From Eubacteriales bacterium (GTDB lineage Bacteria > Bacillota > Clostridia > Lachnospirales > Lachnospiraceae), in assembly GCA_030537195.1 (NCBI GenBank), contig JAUNOK010000003.1, positions 78,932 through 142,931 of the forward strand: a stretch of 64,000 nt of DNA, given 5' to 3'. Position 1 is the stretch's first letter. Each line of letters starts with the position of its first letter. Positions 1-8,939 of the stretch are shown piece by piece. The position numbers and the translations under genes were made by a program. Below the pieces are notes generated by a model. The model did no database searches, was not told the DNA's origin, and was given only the letters and a program-made list of their open reading frames with translations.

Positions 1-1183
1 GCACATCAATATCCTTGGTTCCAAGATACATTCCGACATCATAATGCAGCTGCTTCTCATTCTCACCAAGCTCAAACATGCTTCCAAGTATAGCAACTTT
101 TCTTCCAATTGCTGTATCGAGAACATCCAGCGATGCCTTCATTGAAACCGGATTGGCATTGTAACAGTCATCAATTATTGTGAAGCCATTCTCCTTGATT
201 ATATTGTTTCTTCCGGCAATTGTCTTTAAATTCTTCACTCCACGCTCAATTTCAAGAGACGAAAGTCCAAGTACCGAACCGACAAGTGCTGCTGCCATCG
301 CATTATATACCATATGGTGTCCCGGTACAGGTACAGTCAGGTCAAATGTAGAATAGTTATCTGATGTTTTGATTCCATGAATTGTAAAGCTTGTTCCATC
401 AAGCCCAAGGCTCTTGATATTATCTGCATATACACCGTCCTTATTGCTTATTCCAAACACAAGCGGACGCTTGCCATGAACCTGGCTTATTGTTGATAAT
501 TTGTCATCGTCTCCGTTAAGAATAACAATTCCATCCGGATTCATATGGTTAAATATCTCTGTCTTAGCCTTAAGAATTCCATCTCTTGTTCCAAGATTCT
601 CAAGATGACAAAGACCAATATTGGTGATAACACATATGTCAGGCTGTGCAATCTTGGATAATCTGTCCATCTCACCGAAATCACTGATTCCCATCTCAAG
701 AACAGCAACCTCATCCTCTTCTGTAAGTCTGAAAACAGTAAGTGGAAGACCAATTTCATTATTGAAATTACCAAGTGTCTTTAATACTCTGTATTTCTCA
801 GAAAGAACAGAACTTATTGTTTCCTTGGTACTTGTTTTGCCGACACTTCCTGTAATTCCGACAACCTTAACATCAAGATTGTTTCTGTAAAGAAGAGCAA
901 GATCTTTCAATGCCTGAAGGCTTGATTCAACCTGAATATATGAATGTTCTTCACCTGGCAGTTCTTTCTCAGATATAACACATGCCGCACCCTTCTCAAA
1001 GCACTGGCTTATGAAATCATGTCCATCACTTCGCTCACCTTTAATGGCAATAAAAAGCCCGCCCTCAGTTACCTTTCTGCTGTCAATTGTAATGGCAGTA
1101 ATCTCTTTGTCGTAATCTTCTCCATTGCCATGATATATGCCGTTAACAGCTTCTGTCATGGCTCTTAAGGTCATTCCCTTCAT
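1..1183 (-). CDS. murF: UDP-N-acetylmuramoyl-tripeptide--D-alanyl-D-alanine ligase (partial, C-terminus off the window)
   Basis: MurF joins D-Ala-D-Ala to the UDP-MurNAc tripeptide in the cytoplasm, the last soluble step of the peptidoglycan precursor. The frame stays open to base 1, so about 394 residues are visible and the C-terminal end is cut by the window. Visible features are the N-terminal Mur domain (ITIDSRKV, GGLFIAIKGERSDGHDF), the ATP loop TGSVGKTS near residues 111-118, the central ligase motif with NFNNEIGLP, and the later DDCYNANP segment. The ATG at 1183 overlaps the TGA stop of the nitroreductase gene (ATGA), which suggests translational coupling. It is the third gene of a ddl - nitroreductase - murF run, so the D-Ala-D-Ala made by Ddl is used by the product of the same operon. 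Identification is secure. Confidence 0.95.
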   Translation of the reverse strand, partial: MKGMTLRAMTEAVNGIYHGNGEDYDKEITAITIDSRKVTEGGLFIAIKGERSDGHDFISQCFEKGAACVISEKELPGEEHSYIQVESSLQALKDLALLYRNNLDVKVVGITGSVGKTSTKETISSVLSEKYRVLKTLGNFNNEIGLPLTVFRLTEEDEVAVLEMGISDFGEMDRLSKIAQPDICVITNIGLCHLENLGTRDGILKAKTEIFNHMNPDGIVILNGDDDKLSTISQVHGKRPLVFGISNKDGVYADNIKSLGLDGTSFTIHGIKTSDNYSTFDLTVPVPGHHMVYNAMAAALVGSVLGLSSLEIERGVKNLKTIAGRNNIIKENGFTIIDDCYNANPVSMKASLDVLDTAIGRKVAILGSMFELGENEKQLHYDVGMYLGTKDIDV

Positions 1184-1740
1184 AACACAATATCCTCAAT
1201 TCTTTTCTTAGGCACATGATGTACCTGATTCTCATCTCTGTAATACCTGATATCTCCATCTGCAGGAATATCCTCAAGTACCACTTCTTCTTTAGGATAG
1301 CCAAATGCTATCACATACACTACCTTTAAATCAGACGGTATATTTAACTGAGTCTTTAACTCATCTCTTTTAACATTGCCAAAGAAACATCCGCCAAATC
1401 CGGCTTCTGTCGCTGCAAGAAGCATTGTCTGTCCGACAATTCCCGCATCAACCTCATCATTCACATTATCAGGACATGTTATAACAATATATCCTGTTGG
1501 TTTCTCACCCTCAGATGGTCCATCCCAGTCCTTTAAATATCCTGCAAATCCTAATAGTCTGAAAACTTTCTCATTCTCTTCTTCATCACATACAATTCTA
1601 TATTTAAATGGCTGTCTGTTAGCTGCTGACGGAGTAAGTCTCGCAATCTCAACAAGCTCCATAAGCTGCTGCTTTGTCAGTTTCTTATCCTGGTAGAATC
1701 TTCTGTATGACCTGTTTTTCTTAACAAGTTCCTTAATCAT
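1180..1740 (-). CDS. nitroreductase family protein
   Basis: This 186-residue protein belongs to the FMN-dependent nitroreductase superfamily. The N-terminal part reads KNRSYRRFYQDKKLTKQQL and then ARLTPSAANRQPFKY, the usual FMN-phosphate-binding arginine and Ser/Asn/Gln region. GIVGQTMLLAATEAGFGGCFFG is the typical central helix and glycine turn, and IAFGYPKEE is the family's C-terminal FGYP motif. The length suits the short single-domain subfamily. It starts 20 bases after the ddl stop with a GAGG upstream, and its stop overlaps the murF start. The substrate cannot be told from sequence. Its place between two cell-wall genes may be operon convenience or a redox link; I cannot decide. Confidence 0.9.
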   Translation of the reverse strand: MIKELVKKNRSYRRFYQDKKLTKQQLMELVEIARLTPSAANRQPFKYRIVCDEEENEKVFRLLGFAGYLKDWDGPSEGEKPTGYIVITCPDNVNDEVDAGIVGQTMLLAATEAGFGGCFFGNVKRDELKTQLNIPSDLKVVYVIAFGYPKEEVVLEDIPADGDIRYYRDENQVHHVPKKRIEDIVL

Positions 1741-1760
1741 AACTTAACTAACCTCATTAT

Positions 1761-2792
1761 CTATTCGTACTTTGCGAGAGATATCTCTATAATCTTCTCT
1801 GTAAGTTCATCATATGATATACCTACTGCTGCAGCCTCCTGAGGAATAAGGCTTGTGTCAGTCATTCCTGGAAGTGTGTTAATCTCAAGACAGAATATAT
1901 TATTATTCTTATCAAGAAGCTCATCAACTCTTGCGTATGTTGTAACTCCTGCCGCCTGACAGCATTTTTCTGCCCAGAACTGCATCTGGCTTGCAATATC
2001 TTCTGGGATATTGGCAGGGCATGTCTCCTTAGTAGAACCTGCCTTGTACTTGTTCTTGTAATCATAGAAGCCTTCAAGCGGCTCAATCTCAATTACAGGA
2101 AGTGCCTTTCCGTCAAGTACTGCAACTGAGAATTCTCTTCCGTCAACAAACTCTTCAACAAGTACAGTATCCTCATAAGAAAATGCTTCATTAAGTGCAT
2201 CCTCAAACTCTTTCTCGTTATGTGCTATTGAAACGCCGACACTTGAACCACCACAGCAAGGCTTAACCACACATGGGAATGGAACATACTCAATCTTGTG
2301 TCCCTTATGTAATGTCACACCCTTAGGCATAGGAATCCCCTCTGGTACAAGTACCTTCTTGGCAAGTTCCTTGCTCATTGATATAGCACTGCTTAAATAA
2401 TCTGTACCAGTATATCTGATTCCTAACAGATCAAATGTAGCCTGAACCTTACCATCTTCGCCATTGCTTCCATGAAGTCCCATGAATACCATGTCAGCTT
2501 CTTTACACAATTCTAATACATTAGGTCCAAAAAAGCTTTCTCTTGCCTCTGTTCTTCTCTTAACCTCTGCTGGAATGTCTGCTGTTTTCTTCTTTAAATT
2601 GTCAGACAGTTCTCCCAAATCATTCTTTTCTGTAAAAAATGTCTTAGCTTCATTGTCGTCAACACCTAAGAAGATATCAAGCATATTTGCTTCATGTCCG
2701 TTTCTTCTAAGGCTCTCACATACTCTGTATCCTGTAACTAATGAAACATCTCTTTCTGTACTTGTTCCACCTGCTAAAACTACTATTCTCAT
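1761..2792 (-). CDS. ddl: D-alanine--D-alanine ligase
   Basis: Ddl condenses two D-alanines with ATP for MurF. The 343-residue protein shows VVLAGGTSTERDVSL at the N-terminus, LHGSNGEDG near 106-113, the ATP-grasp loop VKPCCGGSSVGVS near 176-188, and the C-terminal metal and substrate segment EINTLPGMT. The frame is open farther upstream to 2843, but I start at the ATG at 2792, which has AAAGGAG six bases upstream and gives the conserved N-terminus. The extra upstream codons would be made of DnaA-box sequence. A charged insert near residues 43-95 lengthens the N-terminal domain relative to short Ddl enzymes. It is first in the operon with a nitroreductase gene and murF. Confidence 0.95.
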   Translation of the reverse strand: MRIVVLAGGTSTERDVSLVTGYRVCESLRRNGHEANMLDIFLGVDDNEAKTFFTEKNDLGELSDNLKKKTADIPAEVKRRTEARESFFGPNVLELCKEADMVFMGLHGSNGEDGKVQATFDLLGIRYTGTDYLSSAISMSKELAKKVLVPEGIPMPKGVTLHKGHKIEYVPFPCVVKPCCGGSSVGVSIAHNEKEFEDALNEAFSYEDTVLVEEFVDGREFSVAVLDGKALPVIEIEPLEGFYDYKNKYKAGSTKETCPANIPEDIASQMQFWAEKCCQAAGVTTYARVDELLDKNNNIFCLEINTLPGMTDTSLIPQEAAAVGISYDELTEKIIEISLAKYE

Positions 2793-2814
2793 AATTTCTC
2801 CTTTTTTTATTAAC

Positions 2815-2844
2815 TTTTCCACAATATCCACAATGTTATCCACA
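2815..2844. promoter_or_regulatory. cluster of three DnaA-box-like 9-mers upstream of ddl
   Basis: Reading the plus strand, TTTTCCACA (2815-2823), ATATCCACA (2824-2832) and TTATCCACA (2836-2844) sit almost head to tail. The last is a perfect DnaA-box consensus and the others differ by one base each. Another perfect TTATCCACA lies at 3195-3203 inside the next upstream gene. The cluster falls 23-52 bases in front of the ddl start. It could be a DnaA-controlled promoter region or a DnaA-binding reservoir; binding is inferred from the motif only. Confidence 0.5.
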
Positions 2845-2902
2845 TTTTTAGTTAATTATTAAAATTATGTGAAATTGTCAGATAATTGTAATATATTTGT
2901 AA

Positions 2903-2937
2903 AATTCACATATTCTTATGCATAATCTATGTGAATT
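2903..2937 (-). terminator. hairpin directly after the DUF1653 gene
   Basis: Arms AATTCACATA (2903-2912) and TATGTGAATT (2928-2937) are perfectly complementary and enclose a second palindrome, TTATGCATAA (2916-2925). On the minus strand the stem ends in a T-rich run and starts two bases after the stop of the DUF1653 gene. It is A/T rich, so it is a moderate terminator at best. Confidence 0.5.
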
Positions 2938-2938
2938 A

Positions 2939-3526
2939 TTACGGTCTCAAATGGCTTCCTTCATACTTTGTATGTGCCTGTAAAACTTTTCTTAAAGAAT
3001 CTATTCTTCCAGAAAGTTCACCTTCTGGAACTACTATTTCCAATGATTCAGCCATTATATCTATCATTGGATTCGTAAATTTGCTCTTATATCTTATAAG
3101 TACGTCAAGCTTTTCTTCATAACCCCTTGCATCTAAGAACTTGTCAAGGACGTTGTCCTCTGCAGCAACCGGCTGCTCTGACTGAACCTGTGAGTTATCC
3201 ACATTCTCTTCCTTTAATGTGTATGCTTCATCAATTCTATTGTCTGAATTGACTTTAACTGTCTGTGAATTGTCAGATATTTCCTTCATTGTCAATGGGT
3301 CAACCTGTTCAAATCTATACTTCTGTGTTACATCCGGATATTTCACATGATCTACTTCACTCATGAACATATCATATGGTCTTACATACACAGCATATTC
3401 ACCATACATAGCCTGATATACCACCATTTTTTCTTTGGTTTCTGAATGATACGCAACACATTTTACCTGATAAAGCTTATTCTTAAAATGCTTATAAAAT
3501 CCACCTGGTACTAACTGTCTTTCCAT
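2939..3526 (-). CDS. DUF1653 domain protein
   Basis: The 195-residue product carries a DUF1653 domain near residues 5-72 (PGGFYKHFKNKLYQVKCVA, then VVYQAMYGEYAVYVRPYDMF). This is a small beta fold common in bacteria whose role is not known. The rest is a Gln/Asn/Glu-rich linker (about 95-130) and a helical tail with KFLDARGYEEKLDVLIRYK, which looks like a second small conserved region that I do not recognise. There is no signal peptide, so it should be cytoplasmic. The start has GAGGGAGG nine bases upstream. It is expressed alone, with a hairpin right after its stop. Confidence 0.8.
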   Translation of the reverse strand: MERQLVPGGFYKHFKNKLYQVKCVAYHSETKEKMVVYQAMYGEYAVYVRPYDMFMSEVDHVKYPDVTQKYRFEQVDPLTMKEISDNSQTVKVNSDNRIDEAYTLKEENVDNSQVQSEQPVAAEDNVLDKFLDARGYEEKLDVLIRYKSKFTNPMIDIMAESLEIVVPEGELSGRIDSLRKVLQAHTKYEGSHLRP

Positions 3527-3678
3527 CAGTAAACCTCCCTCTAAAAATATATTATTATTTTATCGCACATGGCTGTTTCTTACAACATTTTTTAGAGAGT
3601 TCTCTACATGTTTTACACTTTATTTAGGCATTTGAAAGTGTTAAAATATGCTTATATTCAGCAAAACAAGGAGGAATT

Positions 3679-4536
3679 ATGAGACAGATTGATTTACATG
3701 TTCATTCCACATGCTCTGACGGAACTGATTCTCCTGCTGTTCTGGTTGACAAAGCTGTTGAAAAGGGACTCGCTGCATTTGCACTTACTGATCATGACAC
3801 CACCAAAGGAGTTAAGGAAGCTCTTTTAGCATGTGAAAATGTTAATAACAACGGTTATGCACTCGAGGTTATTCCCGGAGTTGAGATAAGCACTAATTTT
3901 GAGAATACTGAGATACATGTTGTCGGTCTTTTTATAGATTATAACGACAAAGAATTCAATACATTTCTTAATAAACAGTTAAGTTCAAGAGATGAAAGAA
4001 ATAAGCAGGTATGTGAGCGTTTTCAGAATATTGGAATTAATATTACATATGAAGATATGATAAAGACTTATGGCGACGCTGTAATTACAAGAGCTCATTT
4101 TGCAGACAGGCTTGTTGCAATTGGAGCTGTTGGAGACAGAAATGAAGCATTTGACAGATATTTAGGTCAGGGAAAGCCTTGTTTTGTGCCAAGAGCCAAA
4201 GTTGATCCTGCAGAAGCTATTGACAGAATTCACAAAGCCGGCGGTATTGCAATATTAGCCCACCCTGTTCTTTATCATCTTGGCAAAGCCCAGATGAACA
4301 AGCTGCTTGACCATATATGTTCTGCAGGACTTGATGGAATTGAGGCTATATATTCAACTTACAAGATGGGTGATGAATTATCAATCAGGCGGATTGCTTC
4401 TGAAAGAAATCTTCTAATATCCGGCGGTTCCGATTATCATGGTAAGAATAAGCCCCATATCCAGCTTGGAACCGGTATGGGACATTTATTCGTTCCGTAT
4501 GAGCTGCTTGATAAGATGAGAGAATATATGGGATAA
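3679..4536 (+). CDS. PHP domain phosphoesterase (YciV/RNase AM-like)
   Basis: The 285-residue protein is a PHP-superfamily metal-dependent phosphoesterase. Visible metal ligands are the DLHVHSTCSDG motif at residues 4-14, LTDHDTT near 40, the EVIPGVEIST segment, HFADRLV, the AILAHPVLYH motif, and SGGSDYHGKNKP near the C-terminus. The order and length match YciV-type enzymes, which act on 3',5'-nucleotide bisphosphates and short RNA 5' ends; the exact substrate is inferred. It is one of only two plus-strand genes here. An AAGGAGG lies just before the ATG, and a bidirectional hairpin separates it from the convergent methyltransferase gene. Confidence 0.88.
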   Translation: MRQIDLHVHSTCSDGTDSPAVLVDKAVEKGLAAFALTDHDTTKGVKEALLACENVNNNGYALEVIPGVEISTNFENTEIHVVGLFIDYNDKEFNTFLNKQLSSRDERNKQVCERFQNIGINITYEDMIKTYGDAVITRAHFADRLVAIGAVGDRNEAFDRYLGQGKPCFVPRAKVDPAEAIDRIHKAGGIAILAHPVLYHLGKAQMNKLLDHICSAGLDGIEAIYSTYKMGDELSIRRIASERNLLISGGSDYHGKNKPHIQLGTGMGHLFVPYELLDKMREYMG

Positions 4537-4545
4537 TAAAAAATA

Positions 4546-4578
4546 GGTCACATCCTCTCTGTGAGATTGAATGTGACC
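4546..4578. terminator. bidirectional terminator between convergent genes
   Basis: GGTCACAT (4546-4553) pairs with ATGTGACC (4571-4578). A short inner pairing of TCTC with GAGA lies in the loop. T-rich sequence follows on the plus side and an A-run precedes it (T-run on the minus strand), so it can serve both the PHP gene and the convergent methyltransferase gene. Confidence 0.75.
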
Positions 4579-4603
4579 CATTTTATTACCTATGATTTAA
4601 TAT

Positions 4604-5818
4604 CTACTTTTCATCAACCACCTGAAAAATGAAAAACTTCAGATAATAGCTCTCCTGTGCCTCCCAAAGTATTGGGTGGTCAGGTGACTGTGTCCTGAAT
4701 TCAACCTGACGTAGTCTTTTATGTACTGCCTTGGCAGCCTCTTTAATAGTCTTGGTAAGAAGTTCCTGTGTCATGAAGTGTGAGCATGAGCAGCTTGCAA
4801 GATATCCTCCGTCTTTAACGAGCTTCAGTCCCTTCATATTAATTTCCCTGTAGCCTTTGATTGCGTTCTTTGTAGCTTCTCTCGACTTGGTAAATGCCGG
4901 TGGGTCAAGTATTACAACATCGTACTTTTCGCCTGCTTCATTAAGTTTTGGTAACTCGTCCAATACATTGGCACATTTAAAATGTACTGTATCCTCAAGT
5001 CCGTTGAGCTTTGCGTTGGCTCTTGCCTGCTCAACAGCAAATTCAGATATATCAAGACCTGTAACTTCCTTAGCGCCTGCAATTCCTGCATTTAATGCAA
5101 ATGTTCCCATATGTGTGAAGCAGTCTAACACTCTCTTATCCTTGCACAGCTTCTGCATTGCAAGTCTGTTGTACTTCTGGTCAAGGAAGAAACCTGTCTT
5201 CTGTCCATTCACAACATCTATCATGTAGTGAACACCATTCTCAACGATCTCAACATTAGTGTCAAATTCATCACCAATAAAGCCCTTTACTCTCTCCATT
5301 CCTTCAAGAGTACGGACCTTGGCATCACTTCTTTCATATACTCCACGGATTTCAATACCTTTTTCATGAAGGATTTCCTTCACTTTCTCGACAATAAGTG
5401 ACTTAAATCTGTCAATTCCTAAAGCAAGCGATTCCACAACAAGCACATCTGAATATTTATCTATAACAAGTCCCGGCAGAAAATCAGCCTCTCCGAATAT
5501 AAGACGGCAGGCAGAGGTATCAACTGTGTCAAATCTGTATTCAACCGCTGCCCTTACTCTCTCCTCAATAAAGGTCTCATCAACAACATCTGTGTGTCTT
5601 GTCAGCATTCTTACTGTTATCTTAGACTTTCTGTTAATGAATCCGATTCCCATAAAATAATCATCAAAATCAAGTACTCTGACAAGATGTCCGTCAATAA
5701 TTCCGTCAGACATCCATTCAATTTCATTATCATATACCCAGGCACCGCCTGCCTTTAAAGTTCTTCCTTCACCTTTTCTTAATCGTATCTGTCCGCATAC
5801 GCTGAATAAATCTTCCAT
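4604..5818 (-). CDS. class I SAM-dependent rRNA methyltransferase (RlmI-like)
   Basis: The 404-residue protein has the layout of RlmI, the 23S rRNA m5C1962 methyltransferase. An N-terminal PUA-like RNA-binding domain (about 8-75) is followed by an EEHB-type linker and a Rossmann methyltransferase domain. Key elements are VVNGQKTGFFLDQKYNR at 203-219, the SAM motif VLDCFTHMGTFALNAG at 230-245, the acidic loop ending in GLDIS, the DPPAF motif at 305-309, and SCSCSH at 342-347 with the catalytic cysteine. AGGAAGG lies upstream of the ATG. Orthologous target position is inferred from family; bacterial paralogs can have other sites. Confidence 0.9.
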   Translation of the reverse strand: MEDLFSVCGQIRLRKGEGRTLKAGGAWVYDNEIEWMSDGIIDGHLVRVLDFDDYFMGIGFINRKSKITVRMLTRHTDVVDETFIEERVRAAVEYRFDTVDTSACRLIFGEADFLPGLVIDKYSDVLVVESLALGIDRFKSLIVEKVKEILHEKGIEIRGVYERSDAKVRTLEGMERVKGFIGDEFDTNVEIVENGVHYMIDVVNGQKTGFFLDQKYNRLAMQKLCKDKRVLDCFTHMGTFALNAGIAGAKEVTGLDISEFAVEQARANAKLNGLEDTVHFKCANVLDELPKLNEAGEKYDVVILDPPAFTKSREATKNAIKGYREINMKGLKLVKDGGYLASCSCSHFMTQELLTKTIKEAAKAVHKRLRQVEFRTQSPDHPILWEAQESYYLKFFIFQVVDEK

Positions 5819-5866
5819 TCTGTTCCTTCCTGCCAGATATTTCTGACATTTATCATAATTAATATA

Positions 5867-6316
5867 TTAATCTGATGCCGAATTGCCTAAGAAATAAAAC
5901 ATGCACACACCAGCAACCGTAATCAGAAGTGAAACCAGCTTAATCCATGAAAACGCTGTCTTCTCGCTCCCAAACAGTCCGAAAAGCCCGAGCAGATATG
6001 ACACAATAATCTGTGCAACAACAATTGTAACCTCTGCCTTCGCAATTCCAAGACCGCTTATACTCTTAATAACTGTAAAAGTAATGAATGCGCCTATCAC
6101 GCCACCAAGAAGCGTAATCTTATTATCAACCTTAAACAGCTTCATGATGTCAGGTCTTCCATCAATCACCCACATAATCGCACAAGTAGCCAGCGCTGTC
6201 AACTGTACAAACATTGCTGTAACCCACACACTGCTTGCTTTCGTAACATTTGTATTAAACGCGCCCTGTAAACTCATAAGAGCACCAGATATTATCGCAA
6301 TCAAAAATCCTGCCAT
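5867..6316 (-). CDS. YdcZ-type (DUF606) DMT-superfamily transporter
   Basis: This 149-residue, very hydrophobic protein has five predicted membrane helices. The first reads GFLIAIISGALMSLQGAFN, the signature of the YdcZ/DUF606 family, which are half-size drug/metabolite transporters that probably work as dimers. The substrate is unknown. AGGAGG stands seven bases before the ATG. It lies between the methyltransferase gene and an orphan solute-binding protein gene with gaps of about 50-70 bases, so common transcription is possible but not shown. Confidence 0.88.
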   Translation of the reverse strand: MAGFLIAIISGALMSLQGAFNTNVTKASSVWVTAMFVQLTALATCAIMWVIDGRPDIMKLFKVDNKITLLGGVIGAFITFTVIKSISGLGIAKAEVTIVVAQIIVSYLLGLFGLFGSEKTAFSWIKLVSLLITVAGVCMFYFLGNSASD

Positions 6317-6383
6317 TAACTAACCTCCTAATTAATCTGCATAGAATAATTATTAGTTAATAGCAGGATATTTATTCATAATA

Positions 6384-7655
6384 TTATTTAGTACTCTGTG
6401 TACTACTTTCGTTATTATTTTTAGTTGTTTTTTCTATAGTTGTTGCAAATGTACTGTATGCTGTATTAATATCCGCGCCATCGTACACCTGATGAAGCAT
6501 AATTTCGTATCTCATATATACTTCTCCGACTCCGATATATTTAGCTTTAACAACCGAATCAGAATAAATCTTGTGTAACTGCTGGTAACTCTCGGCTCTT
6601 TTAACCTTTAAATCAGCTCTCGCACAACTTTTCTTAGCCATAGTTCCAAGATAATCAGCATAATCATAGGATATTGCTCTTGCAACAGCCTTTGATGCAT
6701 CTACATTCTTAGTATATGGATTAACCACTGCCATTGTTGTCACAGACATTGCCCTTGAATCAAGGTCATCACCCATTGATGGATATTCGCATATTCCATA
6801 ATCCACATCTGTAACATTAATCTCTGCAAGACTATCCGCATCTAGTACTGTATATAACATATTGCCTGTAGAAAACAGATCCGCGCATTCTTTAAGAGTA
6901 ACAGTATCTCTGTCTATTCCAAATGCATCCTTTAACTGTGCATATTTCGCAAGAACTTTTTTTATCTTATCCTCATTAAGTGATAAAGCTGTGCTATCCT
7001 CAGCATTCGCTCCACCTACATTAATATAAGCACCAGCTGCAGCATAATTAAGAAACATTGAATCTGGATTCCACTGGAAAACCATTGAGACGTCCTGATT
7101 CTCATCTGTAATCTGGTAATTATCACTTATATTACGAATCTGGTCTATCGTATCAACTGCTTCTGCATATTTCTTGTTATATACAAGAAATGAAGTATTG
7201 AATGAAACCGGATAACCATATAACTTACCGTCATATGAACATGCTGTCATTGCTGCCTTTCCATACACATCTTCATTATAGACTTCCGGATACATATCAT
7301 TCTCAGATGTAAGTCCTGAAAGATAAGCTTTCTCGATCTCCTCAGATGTAAGGAAATATATGTCACATGCATTGTTATTTCTTACTGATTCATCATATAT
7401 GTAATTGATATATGAATCTGCTTCAATATATACTGGATTAATAGTTACCAGTTCATTGGCCTGCTTAAACTGTTTAGCTACAAATTCAAGATATGACCCA
7501 TATGAACTGTCATTATACCAGATATTAATTGTAATAGGTCCACTAAGATTAAGGTCTCTGGCAGCCCGTGTTCTGTCATCTTTATTACCACAGCCTGCTA
7601 AGACAGTCAGCATGGTAACAATCAGCATCATACTGATAAATCTTCTTAATTTCAT
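6384..7655 (-). CDS. extracellular solute-binding lipoprotein
   Basis: The 423-residue protein begins with a lipoprotein signal peptide and a lipobox (LTVLAGC, Cys near residue 22), then continues as a family 1-type ABC substrate-binding protein: ITINIWYNDSSYGSYLEFVA, a hinge with YGYPVSFNTSFLVYNKKY, and a C-terminal helical lobe. Such proteins usually bind sugars or oligosaccharides outside the membrane. No permease or ATPase gene is next to it. It starts 17 bases after argD, so it may ride on the arginine transcript, yet nothing in the sequence shows an arginine role. The ligand is unknown. Confidence 0.85.
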   Translation of the reverse strand: MKLRRFISMMLIVTMLTVLAGCGNKDDRTRAARDLNLSGPITINIWYNDSSYGSYLEFVAKQFKQANELVTINPVYIEADSYINYIYDESVRNNNACDIYFLTSEEIEKAYLSGLTSENDMYPEVYNEDVYGKAAMTACSYDGKLYGYPVSFNTSFLVYNKKYAEAVDTIDQIRNISDNYQITDENQDVSMVFQWNPDSMFLNYAAAGAYINVGGANAEDSTALSLNEDKIKKVLAKYAQLKDAFGIDRDTVTLKECADLFSTGNMLYTVLDADSLAEINVTDVDYGICEYPSMGDDLDSRAMSVTTMAVVNPYTKNVDASKAVARAISYDYADYLGTMAKKSCARADLKVKRAESYQQLHKIYSDSVVKAKYIGVGEVYMRYEIMLHQVYDGADINTAYSTFATTIEKTTKNNNESSTQSTK

Positions 7656-7672
7656 AAAGTAAGCTCCTGATT

Positions 7673-8854
7673 CTAGAAGGATTTCTTAAGCTTAGCTATG
7701 CATTCATCTACATCTGCCTTAGTGATTACAAGTGGTGGAACAAATCTTATAACGTTAGTTCCTGCCGAGAACAGAATAAGACCGTTATCAAGTGCTCTTG
7801 CAATTACATCCTTAGGGTTGACTGATAATTCAAGGCCCTGCATAAGTCCCATTCCTCGTCTCTCAACAACAACATCTACTGTTTCTACAAGCTCATCAAG
7901 CTTTTCCTCAAAGTAAGCAGATACTTCCTTGACATTGTCTAATACATGCTGCTTCTCAAAAAGTTCGAACACTTTGGTTGCTGCTGCGCATGCAAGTGGA
8001 TTACCACCGTATGTTGTTCCGTGATCTCCTGGAACTAATGCCTTGGCAACTTCTTCAGTTGCTGCAAATGCACCTACAGGAACACCACAGCCAAGAGCCT
8101 TGGCTACTGTAAGGATATCCGGCTTAACACCATACTGCTGGAATGCGAACATACTTCCTGTTCTTCCCATTCCACACTGAATCTCATCAAGTATAAGAAG
8201 GATTCCCTTCTCATCGCATAACTTTCTTACACCTTCAATAAATTCTTTAGTAGCAGGATAAATTCCTCCTTCACCCTGTACTGTTTCAAATATTATAGCA
8301 CATGTTTTATCATTAACAAGTTCCTTTACGCTGTCAAGGTTGTTATACTGTGCAAACTTAATTCCCGGAATCATAGGACCAAATGCTTCCTGATAATGCT
8401 TATTACCAGTTACTGCAAGCGCTCCCATACTTCTTCCATGGAATGAATGCTGCATTGCAATAATCTCTGCATCAGCCTTTCCGTTCCTGACATAGTAATA
8501 TTTCTTTGCAAGCTTAACTGCACCTTCAATAGCCTCTGTACCACTGTTAGTAAAGAATACTCTGTCCATTCCTGAAGCCTGTGTAAGAGCTTTGGCAGCC
8601 TCTACTGCAGGTTCATTGTAGAAATAATTAGATGTATGGATAAGCTTATCAATCTGTGCCTTCAATGCATCGTTATATTCCTTATTGTTATAGCCAAGTG
8701 CAAATACTGCTATACCTGCTCCAAAATCAAGATATTCCTTACCATCTGTATCGTAAAGTCTTACTCCGTCGCCCTTATCAAGTACAATCTGGTAACGGTT
8801 GTATGTATGTATCAGCTTTTCTTCTGCTGTTTCTATAATCTGCTGTGTATTCAT
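7673..8854 (-). CDS. argD: acetylornithine aminotransferase
   Basis: ArgD is a PLP enzyme that converts N-acetylglutamate semialdehyde to N-acetylornithine with glutamate as amino donor. The 393-residue product shows [16 protein letters not shown] at 101-116, [11 protein letters not shown] near 136, [12 protein letters not shown] at 222-233, and the PLP lysine in [11 protein letters not shown] (Lys252). I use the ATG at 8854; the frame is open 12 codons farther but without a ribosome site. It is the last enzyme gene of the argC-argJ-argB-argD run. Class III aminotransferases can also act in lysine synthesis, but the context makes arginine the main role. Confidence 0.95.
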   Translation of the reverse strand: MNTQQIIETAEEKLIHTYNRYQIVLDKGDGVRLYDTDGKEYLDFGAGIAVFALGYNNKEYNDALKAQIDKLIHTSNYFYNEPAVEAAKALTQASGMDRVFFTNSGTEAIEGAVKLAKKYYYVRNGKADAEIIAMQHSFHGRSMGALAVTGNKHYQEAFGPMIPGIKFAQYNNLDSVKELVNDKTCAIIFETVQGEGGIYPATKEFIEGVRKLCDEKGILLILDEIQCGMGRTGSMFAFQQYGVKPDILTVAKALGCGVPVGAFAATEEVAKALVPGDHGTTYGGNPLACAAATKVFELFEKQHVLDNVKEVSAYFEEKLDELVETVDVVVERRGMGLMQGLELSVNPKDVIARALDNGLILFSAGTNVIRFVPPLVITKADVDECIAKLKKSF

Positions 8855-8939
8855 GATTACTCTCGCTTTCCTGTTATTATAAGCATACATTTTACATGCA
8901 CTAATAATTAATTATACGCGCTAATCTTCCGGTTAGCAA

